Notes: generated from the letters alone by a model not told the origin. DNA of 64,000 nt from Alcaligenes sp. SDU_A2 (GCF_038237375.1 NZ_CP151273.1:248001-312000), one strand, 5' to 3'. Shown: positions 24,747 through 34,557, counted from the first letter of the stretch. Program-made: numbers and translations.

Positions 24747-25522
24747 TTCATTAAAAAAAACCCTTAAGTAATAAAAATTTATATTTTTTTCTAAAAATAA
24801 TTATTAATTAAAAAATAGAGATTAAATAATATTTTGATGATTTAAAGTATGTGAAACAGAATATCTATTGAATTTTTGGATAAACATAGAGAATAAAATC
24901 TGTTCAAACTAAAATTCATGAAAAACAAACCATGCGCAATGAATGACAAAACCCAGGGTTTGTTAACGAAGAAAATATCACATACGCAATAAAACTAAAA
25001 AGAAAACTTATCCACAATAAATAAGAAAACAGTAATCCACAAACTTATTAACAGATTAGTTTATTCCAGATATGGAAATATGCGTTTTTTGAAAAAAAAG
25101 ATTGTATAAAAAAGTGGATAATTTGTGGAAAGTATAGCAGCAAAATACTAATAAACCAGTGCCATATTTTCCATATAAAGAAAACACGTATCTGGCGCTG
25201 ATGGCACTGGCTGTGCAACTAGAAATCCGCGCTGATCTTGCCGCTCAAACCCCTTTTGAGCTTAGCGATGCTCTGTGGACAAGCCCTAGAAGACGGGCTT
25301 GTGCACCACATGTGGATAGAACGGGGATAAGTGCGCTATCTTGTCATCAGGCTGATTTTGTCCAGTTTTGATCCACTGCTAAATTTGCCGTCATGCACAT
25401 CAGTCAATCAGGCTTAAGTTCATGATAAACAAGGTATAAATAGAATTGCTCTACTTATCCACAGACACCCATTATCCATTATTAGTTTTATATATAGTTA
25501 TTGTTAAACAAAGAGTACAGTC
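24747..25522. other. Candidate oriC: AT-rich gene-free region with DnaA boxes
   Basis: About 0.78 kb without a convincing gene; the first 400 bases are extremely AT-rich, as expected for a DNA-unwinding element. DnaA boxes (TTATCCACA) occur perfectly at 25008-25016 and 25455-25463. One-mismatch forms lie at 25033-25041, 25113-25121 (reverse), 25274-25282 (reverse) and 25311-25319 (reverse). A 70-codon frame starting at GTG 25159 has no family likeness. The region lies between parS sites at 20.06 and 29.90 kb and near mnmG, where Bordetella-type origins lie. The exact origin could instead be 26.6-27.8 kb or just upstream of mnmG. Confidence 0.55.
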
Positions 25523-26581
25523 ATGGCTACCCATCTTGTACAGACCCTGCCTTCAGCACCTTTAGACATTATTGGAGACGTACACGGAGAACTGCAGGCA
25601 TTGCATCGATTACTAAAAAATCTTGGTTATCAAGAAGATGGAAGCCATAAAGACTCCCGCATTCTTGTCTTTGTCGGTGATTATTGTGATCGAGGACCTG
25701 ATAGCCCTGGCACAATAGAATATGTTAAGTACTTGATAAATAACAATAAAGCGTTTGGAATACTCGGAAATCACGAGATCAATCTGCTGATTAATGATGC
25801 TAAAGACGGTTCCGGATGGTTTTTTGACCAACGTTTTGAGACAGATCTACCGTTTTACGCACCTTTTCAACGTATAGATCCAGACAAAAAAGAAAATATA
25901 CGCCTATTTTTATCAACATTACCTTTGGTTTTAGAAAACAGAGAACTTCGTATCGTGCATGCAGCGTGGAATACAGAAGCTATCAATAGAATAAGAAAGG
26001 TAGAAACAAAAAATATGCTGGACTTTTTCTTTGATTGCGATAAAAAAGCAAATATATTCGCAAAAGAAACCGGAATATTGAGCAAATATCTGGAAGAAAA
26101 ACAAATATGGAAAGAAAAAATAGAAGACCCAAATGCAGATGTTCCTTTATTACAGGCATATGCGAACTACGATTTAGTTCAAAGTCAGTTTAATCCGATT
26201 CGTTTATTAACATCAGGAACGGAAGAAACAGCGAAAGAGCCATTTTTTGCAGGAAACCGTTGGCGATTTTCAGATAGAACCGCTTGGTGGAATCATTATC
26301 AAGAATCTATTCCCGTTATTTTTGGGCATTATTGGCGACAGCTAAACACTTATGGAACGCAGAATCTATCTAAATATTCCTTATTATTCAAAGAGATAGA
26401 TCCATTCGAGTGGCATGGTGCCGGCCGGAATGTATTTTGTGTCGATTTTTCGGTTGGTGCTCGATGGCGAGAAAGGCGACAAGATCTGATGCTAGATTCC
26501 ACTCGTTTTCATCTCGCAGCGTTCCGATGGCCAGAGCAGATACTGTTCACGGACACAGGGTTGCAGCAAAAAATTCGCTGA
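25523..26581 (+). CDS. Calcineurin-like metallophosphatase
   Basis: 352 residues. Metal-site motifs of the PPP/calcineurin superfamily are in order: DIIGDVHGEL (Asp19, His21), FVGDYCDRGPDS near 50 and ILGNHEINLL near 85. A late FGHYWR gives a further histidine. These suggest a serine/threonine protein phosphatase or a dinucleoside polyphosphate hydrolase; the 200-residue lysine-rich middle is not recognised. The codon use is strongly AT-biased (AAA, AAT, ATA) compared with all neighbours, and the gene sits inside the origin-like AT-rich region, so it looks acquired by transfer. It has its own ATG at 25523 and no operon partner. Confidence 0.82.
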   Translation: MATHLVQTLPSAPLDIIGDVHGELQALHRLLKNLGYQEDGSHKDSRILVFVGDYCDRGPDSPGTIEYVKYLINNNKAFGILGNHEINLLINDAKDGSGWFFDQRFETDLPFYAPFQRIDPDKKENIRLFLSTLPLVLENRELRIVHAAWNTEAINRIRKVETKNMLDFFFDCDKKANIFAKETGILSKYLEEKQIWKEKIEDPNADVPLLQAYANYDLVQSQFNPIRLLTSGTEETAKEPFFAGNRWRFSDRTAWWNHYQESIPVIFGHYWRQLNTYGTQNLSKYSLLFKEIDPFEWHGAGRNVFCVDFSVGARWRERRQDLMLDSTRFHLAAFRWPEQILFTDTGLQQKIR

Positions 26582-27769
26582 TATTCATCCTTCTGCATGC
26601 TGTTACAATTTTTTTATCTGTGGATAAGCTCTAGGACGAGGATTGTGAACAGTGTGTGGATTGAATAGGCACAAGTCAGTACTACAGAGAAGTCCCTAAA
26701 AGTTGTACCTGCTTCATCCACGTACAATCCGCTAAGCTATCCCCTTACATTTTCAACGCTAACAGATTGTTTTATATAGAAAAATAAGGGTTATTCCACT
26801 TATCAACAAGCCTCCATCCACTAATTCTAATAAAAGATTTAAGTGCTTGTTATAAAAGATAAGTTAGCTCCAAGCGCAGAGTAGATCCCACCCTTTGCAT
26901 GCCAAATGTTCTGGACTAAGATGCTCAACATTGCTCGAACAGGTCTTGATCTGCCCAAGCTGTTTTATGCGGTTTTTGCATGAGGCATTTAACGCTCACA
27001 GTGGCTGAAAATATTTTTTCACCAGTGCCTGCCGCTCAAGACGGGGTTAAGCAGGGAAGTTGGCTTTGATGCTGACGCACTGATGCAGCCATTTTATTTT
27101 TTACGGACCAAGCATGAGTAAATCTCAAGTTATGGATTGAGAAGTGTTAGCTGATGGCCTGCCTATGTTCCGGCAGTAAAAACCTGGTGCTTCTTGATAA
27201 AGCACATCGCTCGAATTGAAGAAGCTGTCCCCCGGCTTTTGATATTGATCTGTCGACTTGTCCACAAACAGAAGCGGTCTGTTGTTTCCAGGCACTTGTC
27301 AAGCTTCTCTTGCGCGCTGGTAGCTTGATCACTGTGTTTTACAACAGATCTGGTTGATTGATTACTTTGCTATTTTTTTTGTAAGTTGCTGTTTTTACTT
27401 TGTTTTTTATTTTTCTTTGAGTGTATGAATACGCCTTAAAGGCCTGTTTTATGGCCAGCAAAAGCATGAGATTGTTGTACACGTAAGTGGATGCTTTTCT
27501 ATGGAAAGAGCGGCCTACTGGTAAAAAAATCAGGGTTGCCCCCAAAGTTATCAACAGGGAAGGAATGCGATAGGGGGAATCGCAGCTCGACACAGGGCCT
27601 GTTTTGTTTGCTGGTTGCTGTGGTTTGTGGTGCAAAGGGCAGGGTTTGTGGTGCGCAGAAAGGAGAGTGTCGTGTTGTTGTGTCCTTGCTGTTTGACTCG
27701 AGAGTGCTCGTCAGAGCCTGCCTGGTCGATTTATCCACAATTTTTGAGCCACTACCTCAGGTCGAAAAA
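26582..27769. other. 1.2-kb gene-free region with further DnaA boxes
   Basis: No convincing gene on either strand. Perfect DnaA boxes are at 26619-26627 (reverse) and 27731-27739. One-mismatch forms are at 26800-26808 and 27548-27556 (TTATCAACA) and at 27258-27266 (TTGTCCACA). There are T-rich tracts around 27365-27420. It may be part of the replication origin or hold DnaA-titrating sites. The remainder shows no repeat or RNA that I can support. Confidence 0.5.
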
Positions 27770-27789
27770 AAACCGCCCTAAGGCGGTTT
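27760..27789 (-). terminator. Rho-independent terminator of the aminotransferase gene
   Basis: AAACCGCC (27770-27777), loop CTAA, GGCGGTTT (27782-27789); on the minus strand the hairpin is followed by a T run. It lies 19 bases beyond the aminotransferase stop. Confidence 0.8.
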
Positions 27790-27807
27790 GCTAAGCGCTA
27801 CAGCGGA

Positions 27808-28977
27808 TCAAACATTGGCTAGACGTTGTAAAGCTTCATCCAACGTGTTTTTTTGCTTGGCAAAGCAGAGTCGAATCAATTTGTGATTGGATGCGGGATG
27901 CTCGGGGTTCTGATAGAAGGCGGAAACAGGAATCGTGCCAACACCGTGAGCACGCGTCAGCCATTTAGAAAACTCCAGTTCTGACTCGTTGGAAATGCCG
28001 TCATAACTGGCGAGAAGGAAAAAAGTGCCTTCGCTGGGCAAAGGCGTAAAACGTGTGTGTTTCAAGCCTTGCAGCAGGTAGTCGCGTTTTTCCTGATAAA
28101 AGGCAGGCAGCGTCTCCCAGGTAGAGGGATCTTGCATGTAGGTGGCTAGACCTGCTTGCAAAGGGGTGGGAACGGTAAACACCATGTATTGATGGATTTT
28201 TCGGATTTCAGTCATCAATACAGCGGGTGCGCAACAGTAGCCAACTTTCCATCCTGTGGCATGGAATGTTTTGCCAAACGAAGACACGATAATGGCCCGT
28301 TCTACCAGGGAAGGACGGGTTGCCAGGCTCAAGTGCGCTTGTTGATCGAATGTCAGATGTTCGTAGACTTCATCGGACAAAATCAAAAGAGGGTATTTGG
28401 CGATCAGCTGTTCCAAAGCATCCAAGTCTTGAGGGCGTAAGTTGGAGCAGGTTGGATTGTGAGGAAAATTGATAACCAGCATGCGGGTTCGGGACGTAAT
28501 ACTTGCCTCTACCAGGTCCCAATCTACTCGATAGTATGGATGGTTTTGGGTTGGTGGCGTCATTGGAACCGGAACAGCTTTTCCTCCGGCCAGCTCAATA
28601 GCTGGAACATAAAGATCGTAGAACGGCTCGATCACAATGACTTCATCGCCTGCATGGACAAAGGCGAGAAAGCTGGCCATCAAGGCTTCGCTGGCACCAC
28701 TGCTGACGGTAATTTCGGTATCGCAATTGTAGTGATGGCCATAGCGTTGCAGAGTCTTGCTTGCAATGCGCTCTCGTAACGCGGCATGGCCTGGCATGGG
28801 GGGGTATTGATTCAAGCCTTGCAGCATCGCTTGATGTACAGCCTCTATCAGCTTTGGGTCTGGATTAAAGTCGGGAAAACCTTGTCCTAGATTGATGGCA
28901 TTGTGCTCTGATGCCAGTTTGCTCATTACCGTAAATATCGTAGTGCCGACAGCGGGTAGCTTGGATTGGATCTGCAT
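27808..28977 (-). CDS. Class I aminotransferase, methionine aminotransferase (YbdL) type
   Basis: 389 residues, fold type I PLP enzyme. Landmarks are NLGQGFPDFNPDPKLIEAVH near residue 30, TVSSGASEALMASF near 90, VIVIEPFYDLY near 117, the NFPHNPTCS motif near 170 and the PLP lysine in SSFGKTFHATGWKVGY near 235. This pattern and the length fit E. coli YbdL, which transaminates methionine and aromatic amino acids, or kynurenine aminotransferase-like enzymes. Cytoplasmic. It is single, reads towards the candidate origin and has its own terminator. Confidence 0.88.
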   Translation of the reverse strand: MQIQSKLPAVGTTIFTVMSKLASEHNAINLGQGFPDFNPDPKLIEAVHQAMLQGLNQYPPMPGHAALRERIASKTLQRYGHHYNCDTEITVSSGASEALMASFLAFVHAGDEVIVIEPFYDLYVPAIELAGGKAVPVPMTPPTQNHPYYRVDWDLVEASITSRTRMLVINFPHNPTCSNLRPQDLDALEQLIAKYPLLILSDEVYEHLTFDQQAHLSLATRPSLVERAIIVSSFGKTFHATGWKVGYCCAPAVLMTEIRKIHQYMVFTVPTPLQAGLATYMQDPSTWETLPAFYQEKRDYLLQGLKHTRFTPLPSEGTFFLLASYDGISNESELEFSKWLTRAHGVGTIPVSAFYQNPEHPASNHKLIRLCFAKQKNTLDEALQRLANV

Positions 28978-29264
28978 GAATATTAACGCTTGAATAAAAT
29001 AAAATTGGCACCGGCCCTTTTAGGTCAGTAGGGCTGGAGGCGATGATTGCAACGTGTTTTTCTGATGGAAAAAGTACCATACAACTCAGAACTTTAAGTT
29101 GTTAAGGCCATGCCTTTCTGATGTGTGTTCATCAGGCGCAGTAAATAGCTGGTATACCTCTAGCTGGCTGTTTTTCGCTACGTTCACTGACTACTTTGTA
29201 TATTCATCGTGGTTATGACCAGGTTCTTTGTGTATTTTTTGTTTTTTCAGGATTCAGTCAAACT

Positions 29265-29471
29265 ATGGTTCAAACAGGTAAAGTCAAATGGTTCAATGCC
29301 GAGAAAGGTTTTGGTTTTATTGTTCCTGACTCCGGTTCAAGCGATATATTTGTGCATTTTTCTGCGATAGAAGGACGTGGCTTCCGGTCCTTGAACGAAG
29401 GACAGCTTGTCGAGTTTGAGCTTAAGGAAGGCCCCAAAGGGATGCAGGCAGCCAATATTCGACCTGTGTAA
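29265..29471 (+). CDS. Cold-shock protein (CspA family)
   Basis: 68 residues from ATG 29265; upstream in-frame codons do not belong to the family. A single cold-shock domain with RNP1 KGFGFIV and RNP2 DIFVHFSAI, and the start [12 protein letters not shown]. It binds single-stranded nucleic acid and acts as an RNA chaperone. The long AT-rich leader upstream is typical of csp genes but no temperature-sensing element can be asserted. A terminator follows at 29503. Confidence 0.95.
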   Translation: MVQTGKVKWFNAEKGFGFIVPDSGSSDIFVHFSAIEGRGFRSLNEGQLVEFELKEGPKGMQAANIRPV

Positions 29472-29502
29472 TATCGTATAGTTATTCGTAAATTGCGTTT
29501 TT

Positions 29503-29526
29503 AAGCCGGCTGTGCCGGCTTTTTTG
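29503..29526 (+). terminator. Rho-independent terminator of the cold-shock gene
   Basis: AAGCCGGC (29503-29510), loop TGT, GCCGGCTT (29514-29521), then a T run. Confidence 0.9.
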
Positions 29527-29900
29527 TTGCTGTCTTTCTGTCCGACTACGCGTTAAGGAAAGTGTCGTCGGGGTCTAAAAAAAGATCGTCAGCTTGTCGT
29601 CGTTCCTTGTCGGCAAGGCCTAGGAGCTAAAGAGGCAATCATTCCCCAGTGCGCTGTTATCCACAATTTTTCGTCCTCTAGGATTCAGCGCTTTAATGTT
29701 GTGGACTGATACGGTACAGAACACCGAAGTACGTTGGTTTTAGTGTCTCTGCCGCTATTTTTCTGGTTCATGCGGTCTTGCCTGATGTCAGACCCGAAGT
29801 CAGTCTTGAGTGCCTCCCCCAGAAACTTCGGCCTGATTGCAGGCCATCGAGCCTGTATTCTCCACAAAGTTATCCACAGATATTTTTTGGGTGGATGTTT

Positions 29901-29916
29901 TGTTCCACGTGGAACA
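29901..29916. other. parS centromere site 2
   Basis: TGTTCCACGTGGAACA, a perfect palindrome matching the parS consensus TGTTNCACGTGNAACA. It lies 142 bases upstream of mnmG. Confidence 0.95.
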
Positions 29917-29932
29917 AATCGAGATTCAATTT

Positions 29933-29948
29933 TGTTTCACGTGGAACA
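29933..29948. other. parS centromere site 3
   Basis: TGTTTCACGTGGAACA matches the parS consensus with different bases at the two free positions. It is 16 bases after site 2, so the two sites may act as a tandem ParB-loading site. Confidence 0.93.
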
Positions 29949-30058
29949 TGCCGGTTTCGTGGTCGTATAATTGACGGTATGCAGCTTGTGCAGAGCATTG
30001 TGCTGCAAAGAATACGGCTCACCCGGTCAGAATCCCTTTACTTTATCGCTGGTTAGAC

Positions 30059-31975
30059 ATGAATTATCCCGAGAAATTTGACGTTATCGTCATAGGCGGC
30101 GGACATGCTGGTACCGAAGCAGCGCTAGCGGCTGCTCGAACCGGGGTGTCAACCTTGTTGCTCACACATAATATGGACACACTGGGCCAGATGTCCTGCA
30201 ATCCGTCTATAGGAGGGATTGGAAAAGGGCACTTGGTTAAAGAGGTAGACGCTTTGGGTGGAGCCATGGCATTGGCGACGGATGAGGCGGGGATTCAGTT
30301 CCGAACTTTAAACAGTTCCAAAGGGCCGGCCGTGCGAGCGACTCGAGCACAGGCTGATCGCTCTTTATATCGCAAAGCCATACGCCACCGTTTACAACAT
30401 CAGAAGAATTTGATGGTTTTCCAGCAATCCGTGGAAGATTTGATTCTGGATGGGGATCAGGTCGTTGGTGCCGTGACAAAAATAGGATTGGAGTTTCGGG
30501 CTAAAGCGGTGGTGTTGACGGCAGGAACTTTTTTAAATGGTCTGGTTCATGTCGGGCTGAATAACTATTCGGCCGGTAGGGCAGGGGACCCCCCTTCAAT
30601 CAGTCTGGCCCATCGGCTCCGGGAGCTAAAGCTTCCCCAAGGCCGTTTGAAAACAGGTACACCACCCCGTATCGATGCCAATACGATTGATTTTTCGCGC
30701 TTAGAGGTTCAGCCTGGAGATACAGATCCTATTCCCGTGTTTTCCTATATGGGAAATGCAGGCATGCATCCAGCGCAACTGCCATGTTGGATTACCCATA
30801 CCAACGAGCGCACGCATGAAATTATTCGATCCGGTTTGGATCGTTCGCCCATGTATAGCGATCAGGGCACAATCGAGGGTATAGGTCCGCGTTATTGTCC
30901 TTCTATCGAAGACAAGATCCATCGTTTTGCGGATAAGGCCAGCCACCAAGTGTTTCTGGAACCGGAAGGTTTAAGCACGACGGAAATTTATCCGAATGGA
31001 GTCTCTACCAGTTTGCCATTCGATATTCAGCTGGCCATGGTTCGCAGTTTGCCTGGTTTGGAGAACGCCCGCATCATGCGGCCAGGCTATGCGATTGAGT
31101 ACGATTATTTTGATCCACGAGCGCTGCATCCTACGTTAGAAACTAAGCAGATCCGAGGCTTGTTTTTTGCCGGTCAAATTAATGGCACTACCGGCTATGA
31201 AGAGGCTGCTGCACAAGGGCTTCTGGCCGGTGCGAATGCTGCTTTGCAGGCCCAAGGCAAAGAGCAATGGTATCCCCGTCGTAATGAGGCTTATCTTGGC
31301 GTGCTGGTTGACGATTTGATTACACGCGGGGTTACTGAGCCTTATCGCATGTTTACGTCGCGGGCAGAGTATCGCTTGAGTTTGCGAGAAGACAATGCAG
31401 ATCGGCGTCTAACAGAAGTTGGTCGTGAACTTGGCTTGGTGGACGATGCGCGATGGGATCACTTCAATCGAAAACGCGACGCAGTTGCGCGTGAGATTGA
31501 ACGATTGAAAAGTACATGGGTCAATCCACGGATTTTTTCGGCTGAACAGTCCTACGCATTGCTTGGTAAAGCAATCGAGCGAGAGTATTCCTTTTATGAT
31601 TTGCTGAAGCGTCCAGAGGTCCATTATGGAAACCTGATGCAAGTGCAGAACGATAAAGGGGATCTGATTGCCGGTCCAGGCTTAGAAGACCCTGTATATG
31701 TGGAACAAGTCGAAATTCAAGTGAAGTATGCGGGCTATGTCGCTCGACAACAAGACGAAGTCGAACGCCAGGCTGCGTTGGAAGAGCAGAGCATTCCGGT
31801 GGATTTAGACTACGACGATATCAAAGGACTGTCTATCGAAGTTCGTCAACGATTGAAGGCGTCACGGCCGGCAACGATAGGACAGGCAGGGCGAGTGCAG
31901 GGCGTTACTCCAGCAGCTGTTTCTTTATTACTGGTTTATCTTAAACGTAAGAACAAAAATCGAAATACGGCATGA
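30059..31975 (+). CDS. mnmG: tRNA uridine 5-carboxymethylaminomethyl modification enzyme MnmG
   Basis: 638 residues. FAD-binding motif [19 protein letters not shown] at residues 9-27 and the family signature [20 protein letters not shown] near 47-66; a second signature, [19 protein letters not shown], lies near 375. The C-terminal helical domain binds MnmE. It works with MnmE (encoded at 4411) on U34 of tRNAs. mnmG, rsmG and parA overlap by 4 bases each (ATGA), so they form a tightly coupled operon with parB behind. Complete, no irregularity. Confidence 0.98.
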   Translation: MNYPEKFDVIVIGGGHAGTEAALAAARTGVSTLLLTHNMDTLGQMSCNPSIGGIGKGHLVKEVDALGGAMALATDEAGIQFRTLNSSKGPAVRATRAQADRSLYRKAIRHRLQHQKNLMVFQQSVEDLILDGDQVVGAVTKIGLEFRAKAVVLTAGTFLNGLVHVGLNNYSAGRAGDPPSISLAHRLRELKLPQGRLKTGTPPRIDANTIDFSRLEVQPGDTDPIPVFSYMGNAGMHPAQLPCWITHTNERTHEIIRSGLDRSPMYSDQGTIEGIGPRYCPSIEDKIHRFADKASHQVFLEPEGLSTTEIYPNGVSTSLPFDIQLAMVRSLPGLENARIMRPGYAIEYDYFDPRALHPTLETKQIRGLFFAGQINGTTGYEEAAAQGLLAGANAALQAQGKEQWYPRRNEAYLGVLVDDLITRGVTEPYRMFTSRAEYRLSLREDNADRRLTEVGRELGLVDDARWDHFNRKRDAVAREIERLKSTWVNPRIFSAEQSYALLGKAIEREYSFYDLLKRPEVHYGNLMQVQNDKGDLIAGPGLEDPVYVEQVEIQVKYAGYVARQQDEVERQAALEEQSIPVDLDYDDIKGLSIEVRQRLKASRPATIGQAGRVQGVTPAAVSLLLVYLKRKNKNRNTA

Positions 31976-32646
31976 GTACAGATTTTTCTTTGCGGCTGAG
32001 TCAAGCCATGCAAGAACAAGGCTTAATTGCAGAGCCCGAAACCATACGCAAGTTGTTGACCTATATTCAGCAATTGCAACGATGGAATCGAACCTATAAC
32101 CTAACGGCCCTGCGTGACCCCGATCAAATGCTGGTGCAGCACGTGTTTGATAGCTTATCGGTTGTACGACCGTTTCAAGATTTTCTAGGCAAAGAAAGGA
32201 TGGATGCGGAAACGATCCGCATTGTCGATGTGGGTTCAGGGGCGGGTCTTCCTGGAGTGGTGTTGGCCACGGCATGTTCCACGTGGAACATTACTTGCAT
32301 CGATGCCGTAGAAAAAAAAATGGCATTTGTACGACAAATGACGGGCGTATTGGATTTACCCAATTTGCGCGCCATGCATGTGCGGGTAGAGAGTGAACCT
32401 CCTTTACAAGCAGATATTGTGGTTTCTCGCGCCTTTTCTTCTTTGCTTGATTTTGTTAACTTGGCGGGCAGACATGTTGGTGAAGGTGGTCGCATCGCTG
32501 CCATGAAGGGAAAAGTGCCCGACGAAGAAATTGCGATGTTGCATACTCAGAGTGATTGGAAGGTCGAGCGAATTGAATCATTAACCGTACCGGAGCTAGA
32601 GGCGCAGCGTTGCCTAGTGTGGTTGGTGCAGCAAGGAAAATCATGA
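31972..32646 (+). CDS. rsmG: 16S rRNA (guanine527-N7)-methyltransferase RsmG
   Basis: 224 residues. The motif [20 protein letters not shown] near residue 37 is typical of RsmG. The SAM-binding site is [15 protein letters not shown] near 85-99. It methylates G527 of 16S rRNA; loss gives low-level streptomycin resistance in other bacteria. It overlaps mnmG by 4 bases at the start and parA by 4 at the end. A perfect parS site is embedded in its coding sequence at 32275-32290. Confidence 0.96.
   Translation: MSTDFSLRLSQAMQEQGLIAEPETIRKLLTYIQQLQRWNRTYNLTALRDPDQMLVQHVFDSLSVVRPFQDFLGKERMDAETIRIVDVGSGAGLPGVVLATACSTWNITCIDAVEKKMAFVRQMTGVLDLPNLRAMHVRVESEPPLQADIVVSRAFSSLLDFVNLAGRHVGEGGRIAAMKGKVPDEEIAMLHTQSDWKVERIESLTVPELEAQRCLVWLVQQGKS
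32275..32290. other. parS centromere site 4, inside rsmG
   Basis: TGTTCCACGTGGAACA, a perfect palindrome identical to site 2. It lies within the rsmG reading frame, where it encodes part of the sequence after the SAM-binding loop. Confidence 0.94.
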
Positions 32647-33458
32647 GTAAAACAAACGAAAAGTCGTCCGGTGCTTACATTTTTTGTATCGCTAACCAAA
32701 AAGGTGGAGTCGGAAAAACAACCACCGCTATCAACTTGGCGGCGGCTTTGGCCTTGTTGAAAAAAAAGGTATTACTAATCGACTTGGACCCTCAGGGTAA
32801 CGCCACTATGGGTAGTGGTATCGATAAAAACAGCCTTTCTGGTAACTTGTATCAAGTACTGATTGGTCAAGAAACTATTTCGAACGTGAAGGTTCGTTCC
32901 GAAACAGGATGTTACGATGTATTACCGTCGAATCGGGAGCTGTCCGGTGCTGAAATAGATCTGATTCAGATGGAAGAACGAGAACAACAGCTCAAGCAAG
33001 CGCTTAGCCAGGTCGTCGCCGATTACGACTTTGTGCTGATAGACTGCCCGCCCACCTTGTCACTGTTGACGCTCAATGGACTGGCTAGCGCGCACGGGGT
33101 CATCATCCCTATGCAGTGCGAGTATTTTGCTTTGGAAGGGCTGTCCGACTTGGTCAATACCGTTAAGCGTGTCTATCGCAATATCAATACTGACCTGCAG
33201 CTTATCGGGCTGCTGCGAGTTATGTTTGATAGCCGTGTCACCTTACAGCAGCAAGTATCCGGTCAGATCGAGACCCATTTTGGCGACAAGGTGTTCAAAA
33301 CCGTCATTCCGCGCAACGTACGTTTGGCCGAAGCGCCGAGCCACGGTATGCCAGGCATCGTGTACGACAAAAATTCGCGTGGAGCCAAAGCCTATTTGGA
33401 CTTTGGTAAAGAGCTGCTCAAGCGGCTCAAGAAAGACTCCCGTACCGACAAGGCATAA
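32643..33458 (+). CDS. parA: Chromosome partitioning ATPase ParA
   Basis: 271 residues from ATG 32643 ([20 protein letters not shown]); an in-frame start 33 bases earlier lies inside rsmG. Deviant Walker A motif KGGVGKTTTAINLAAAL near residues 20-33 with the signature lysine, Walker B VLIDCPPTLSLL near 125 and LIDLDPQGNATMG near 46. ParA binds DNA non-specifically and pulls ParB-parS complexes apart. Together with parB 29 bases downstream and four parS sites nearby it completes a chromosomal partition system. Confidence 0.97.
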   Translation: MSKTNEKSSGAYIFCIANQKGGVGKTTTAINLAAALALLKKKVLLIDLDPQGNATMGSGIDKNSLSGNLYQVLIGQETISNVKVRSETGCYDVLPSNRELSGAEIDLIQMEEREQQLKQALSQVVADYDFVLIDCPPTLSLLTLNGLASAHGVIIPMQCEYFALEGLSDLVNTVKRVYRNINTDLQLIGLLRVMFDSRVTLQQQVSGQIETHFGDKVFKTVIPRNVRLAEAPSHGMPGIVYDKNSRGAKAYLDFGKELLKRLKKDSRTDKA

Positions 33459-33487
33459 CGCATACAAGAATCAATAGGAAGGTAAGC

Positions 33488-34426
33488 ATGGCTACTAGAA
33501 AACCCAAAGGTCTAGGTCGTGGACTGGATGCGCTGCTGGGCGCCGATGCCGGAGCGATTGCAACGATTGGGAAAGCAGCAGCGGCAGAAGAAAAAGATAA
33601 GTTGCCGTCAACGCTGTCGGTCAAGCAGCTCAAGGCGGGTGTTTACCAGCCGCGTACGCGAATGGATGAAGGCGCATTGAATGAGCTGGCCGAGTCCATC
33701 CGCACACAAGGAGTGATGCAGCCCATTTTGGTGCGGCCTTTGAGCGGCAAAGAGAAGGGCAAGTACGAAATCATTGCCGGCGAACGACGTTTTCGGGCTT
33801 CGCAGATAGCTGGGCTGACGGAAGTGCCGGTACTGGTGCGTGAAGTCGGTGATGAAAATGCGGCCATTATGGCCTTGATCGAGAATATTCAACGCGAAGA
33901 TCTCAATCCTTTGGAGGAAGCGCAAGGGGTCAAGCGATTGCTTGACGAGTTCGGTTTGACGCACGAGCAGGCGGCTCAGGCAATTGGACGATCTCGATCG
34001 GCCACCAGCAATCTGCTGCGCCTGATCAACCTGGCCGAACCCGTGCAAATCATGTTGTTGGCCGGGGATATAGATATGGGGCATGCTCGCGCTTTGCTGG
34101 CGGTTGATGCCGCCCGGCAGATCATGCTGGCCAATGAAGTGATTGCACGACGTCTTTCGGTTCGTGAAACTGAAAAATTGGTTGCCAAGGCCTTGCACGA
34201 GGATGATGCTCCCGCTGCCAAACAGGCGACTCGTCCGGCGGCCGCCAGCGGCGATGTACAACGCTTCGAAAAAATCCTGTCGGACCATCTGGGAACCAAA
34301 GTAACGCTGAAGGTCGGGGCGAAGGACCGAGGGCAACTGCAAATTGCCTTTCATGGCTGGGAACATTTGAATGCATTGCTGGAAAAGCAGGGTTTGTCGG
34401 CTTTGCTAGACCATCCCGATGAGTGA
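33488..34426 (+). CDS. parB: Chromosome partitioning protein ParB
   Basis: 312 residues. The N-terminal CTPase/sliding-clamp part carries IIAGERRFRASQIAGL near 95 (the GERR box) and ENIQREDLNPLEEAQG. The helix-turn-helix that binds parS is THEQAAQAIGRSRSATSNLL near 160-180. The C-terminal dimerisation domain ends near residue 310. It loads at the parS sites listed here and spreads. The gene follows parA and ends before a strong terminator. Confidence 0.97.
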   Translation: MATRKPKGLGRGLDALLGADAGAIATIGKAAAAEEKDKLPSTLSVKQLKAGVYQPRTRMDEGALNELAESIRTQGVMQPILVRPLSGKEKGKYEIIAGERRFRASQIAGLTEVPVLVREVGDENAAIMALIENIQREDLNPLEEAQGVKRLLDEFGLTHEQAAQAIGRSRSATSNLLRLINLAEPVQIMLLAGDIDMGHARALLAVDAARQIMLANEVIARRLSVRETEKLVAKALHEDDAPAAKQATRPAAASGDVQRFEKILSDHLGTKVTLKVGAKDRGQLQIAFHGWEHLNALLEKQGLSALLDHPDE

Positions 34427-34447
34427 TTGGGGTGTTTGGTGAGCGAT

Positions 34448-34475
34448 GGCCGGCTATGTAGCCGGCCTTTTTTAT
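34448..34475 (+). terminator. Rho-independent terminator after parB
   Basis: GGCCGGCTA (34448-34456), loop TG, TAGCCGGCC (34459-34467), then TTTTTT. It ends the mnmG-rsmG-parAB operon. Confidence 0.92.
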
Positions 34476-34513
34476 AGAAAAATAGAAATAATGCAGTTTT
34501 TTCCCGAAAAGGC

Positions 34514-34542
34514 TTGACGAAGTTAAAAAATACGTACATAAT
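34514..34542 (+). promoter_or_regulatory. Sigma-70 promoter of the tRNA-tuf operon
   Basis: TTGACG (34514-34519) and CATAAT (34537-34542) with a 17-base spacer, ending 15 bases before the tRNA-Tyr gene. Near-consensus, as expected for a growth-rate-controlled tRNA operon. Confidence 0.75.
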
Positions 34543-34557
34543 TCGATTTTCGCTTCG

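Larger units (their letters stand above)
29472..30058. other. Region upstream of mnmG with terminator, DnaA boxes and two parS sites
   Basis: 587 bases without a supported gene. Perfect DnaA boxes are at 29657-29665 and 29870-29878, followed by the parS sites at 29901 and 29933. This is the equivalent of the origin-proximal mnmG upstream region in Bordetella-type chromosomes and may be part of oriC. The mnmG promoter must lie here, but no clean -35/-10 pair was picked out. Confidence 0.55.

Noticed and set aside
25159-25371. 70-codon frame in the origin region
   Set aside because: GTG start, no ribosome-binding site of note, no family likeness, and it overlaps DnaA-box sequences.
27339-27738. 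Short frames on both strands in the 26.6-27.8 kb gap
   Set aside because: Low-complexity or biased translations, no start signals, and the region is better explained as non-coding with DnaA boxes.
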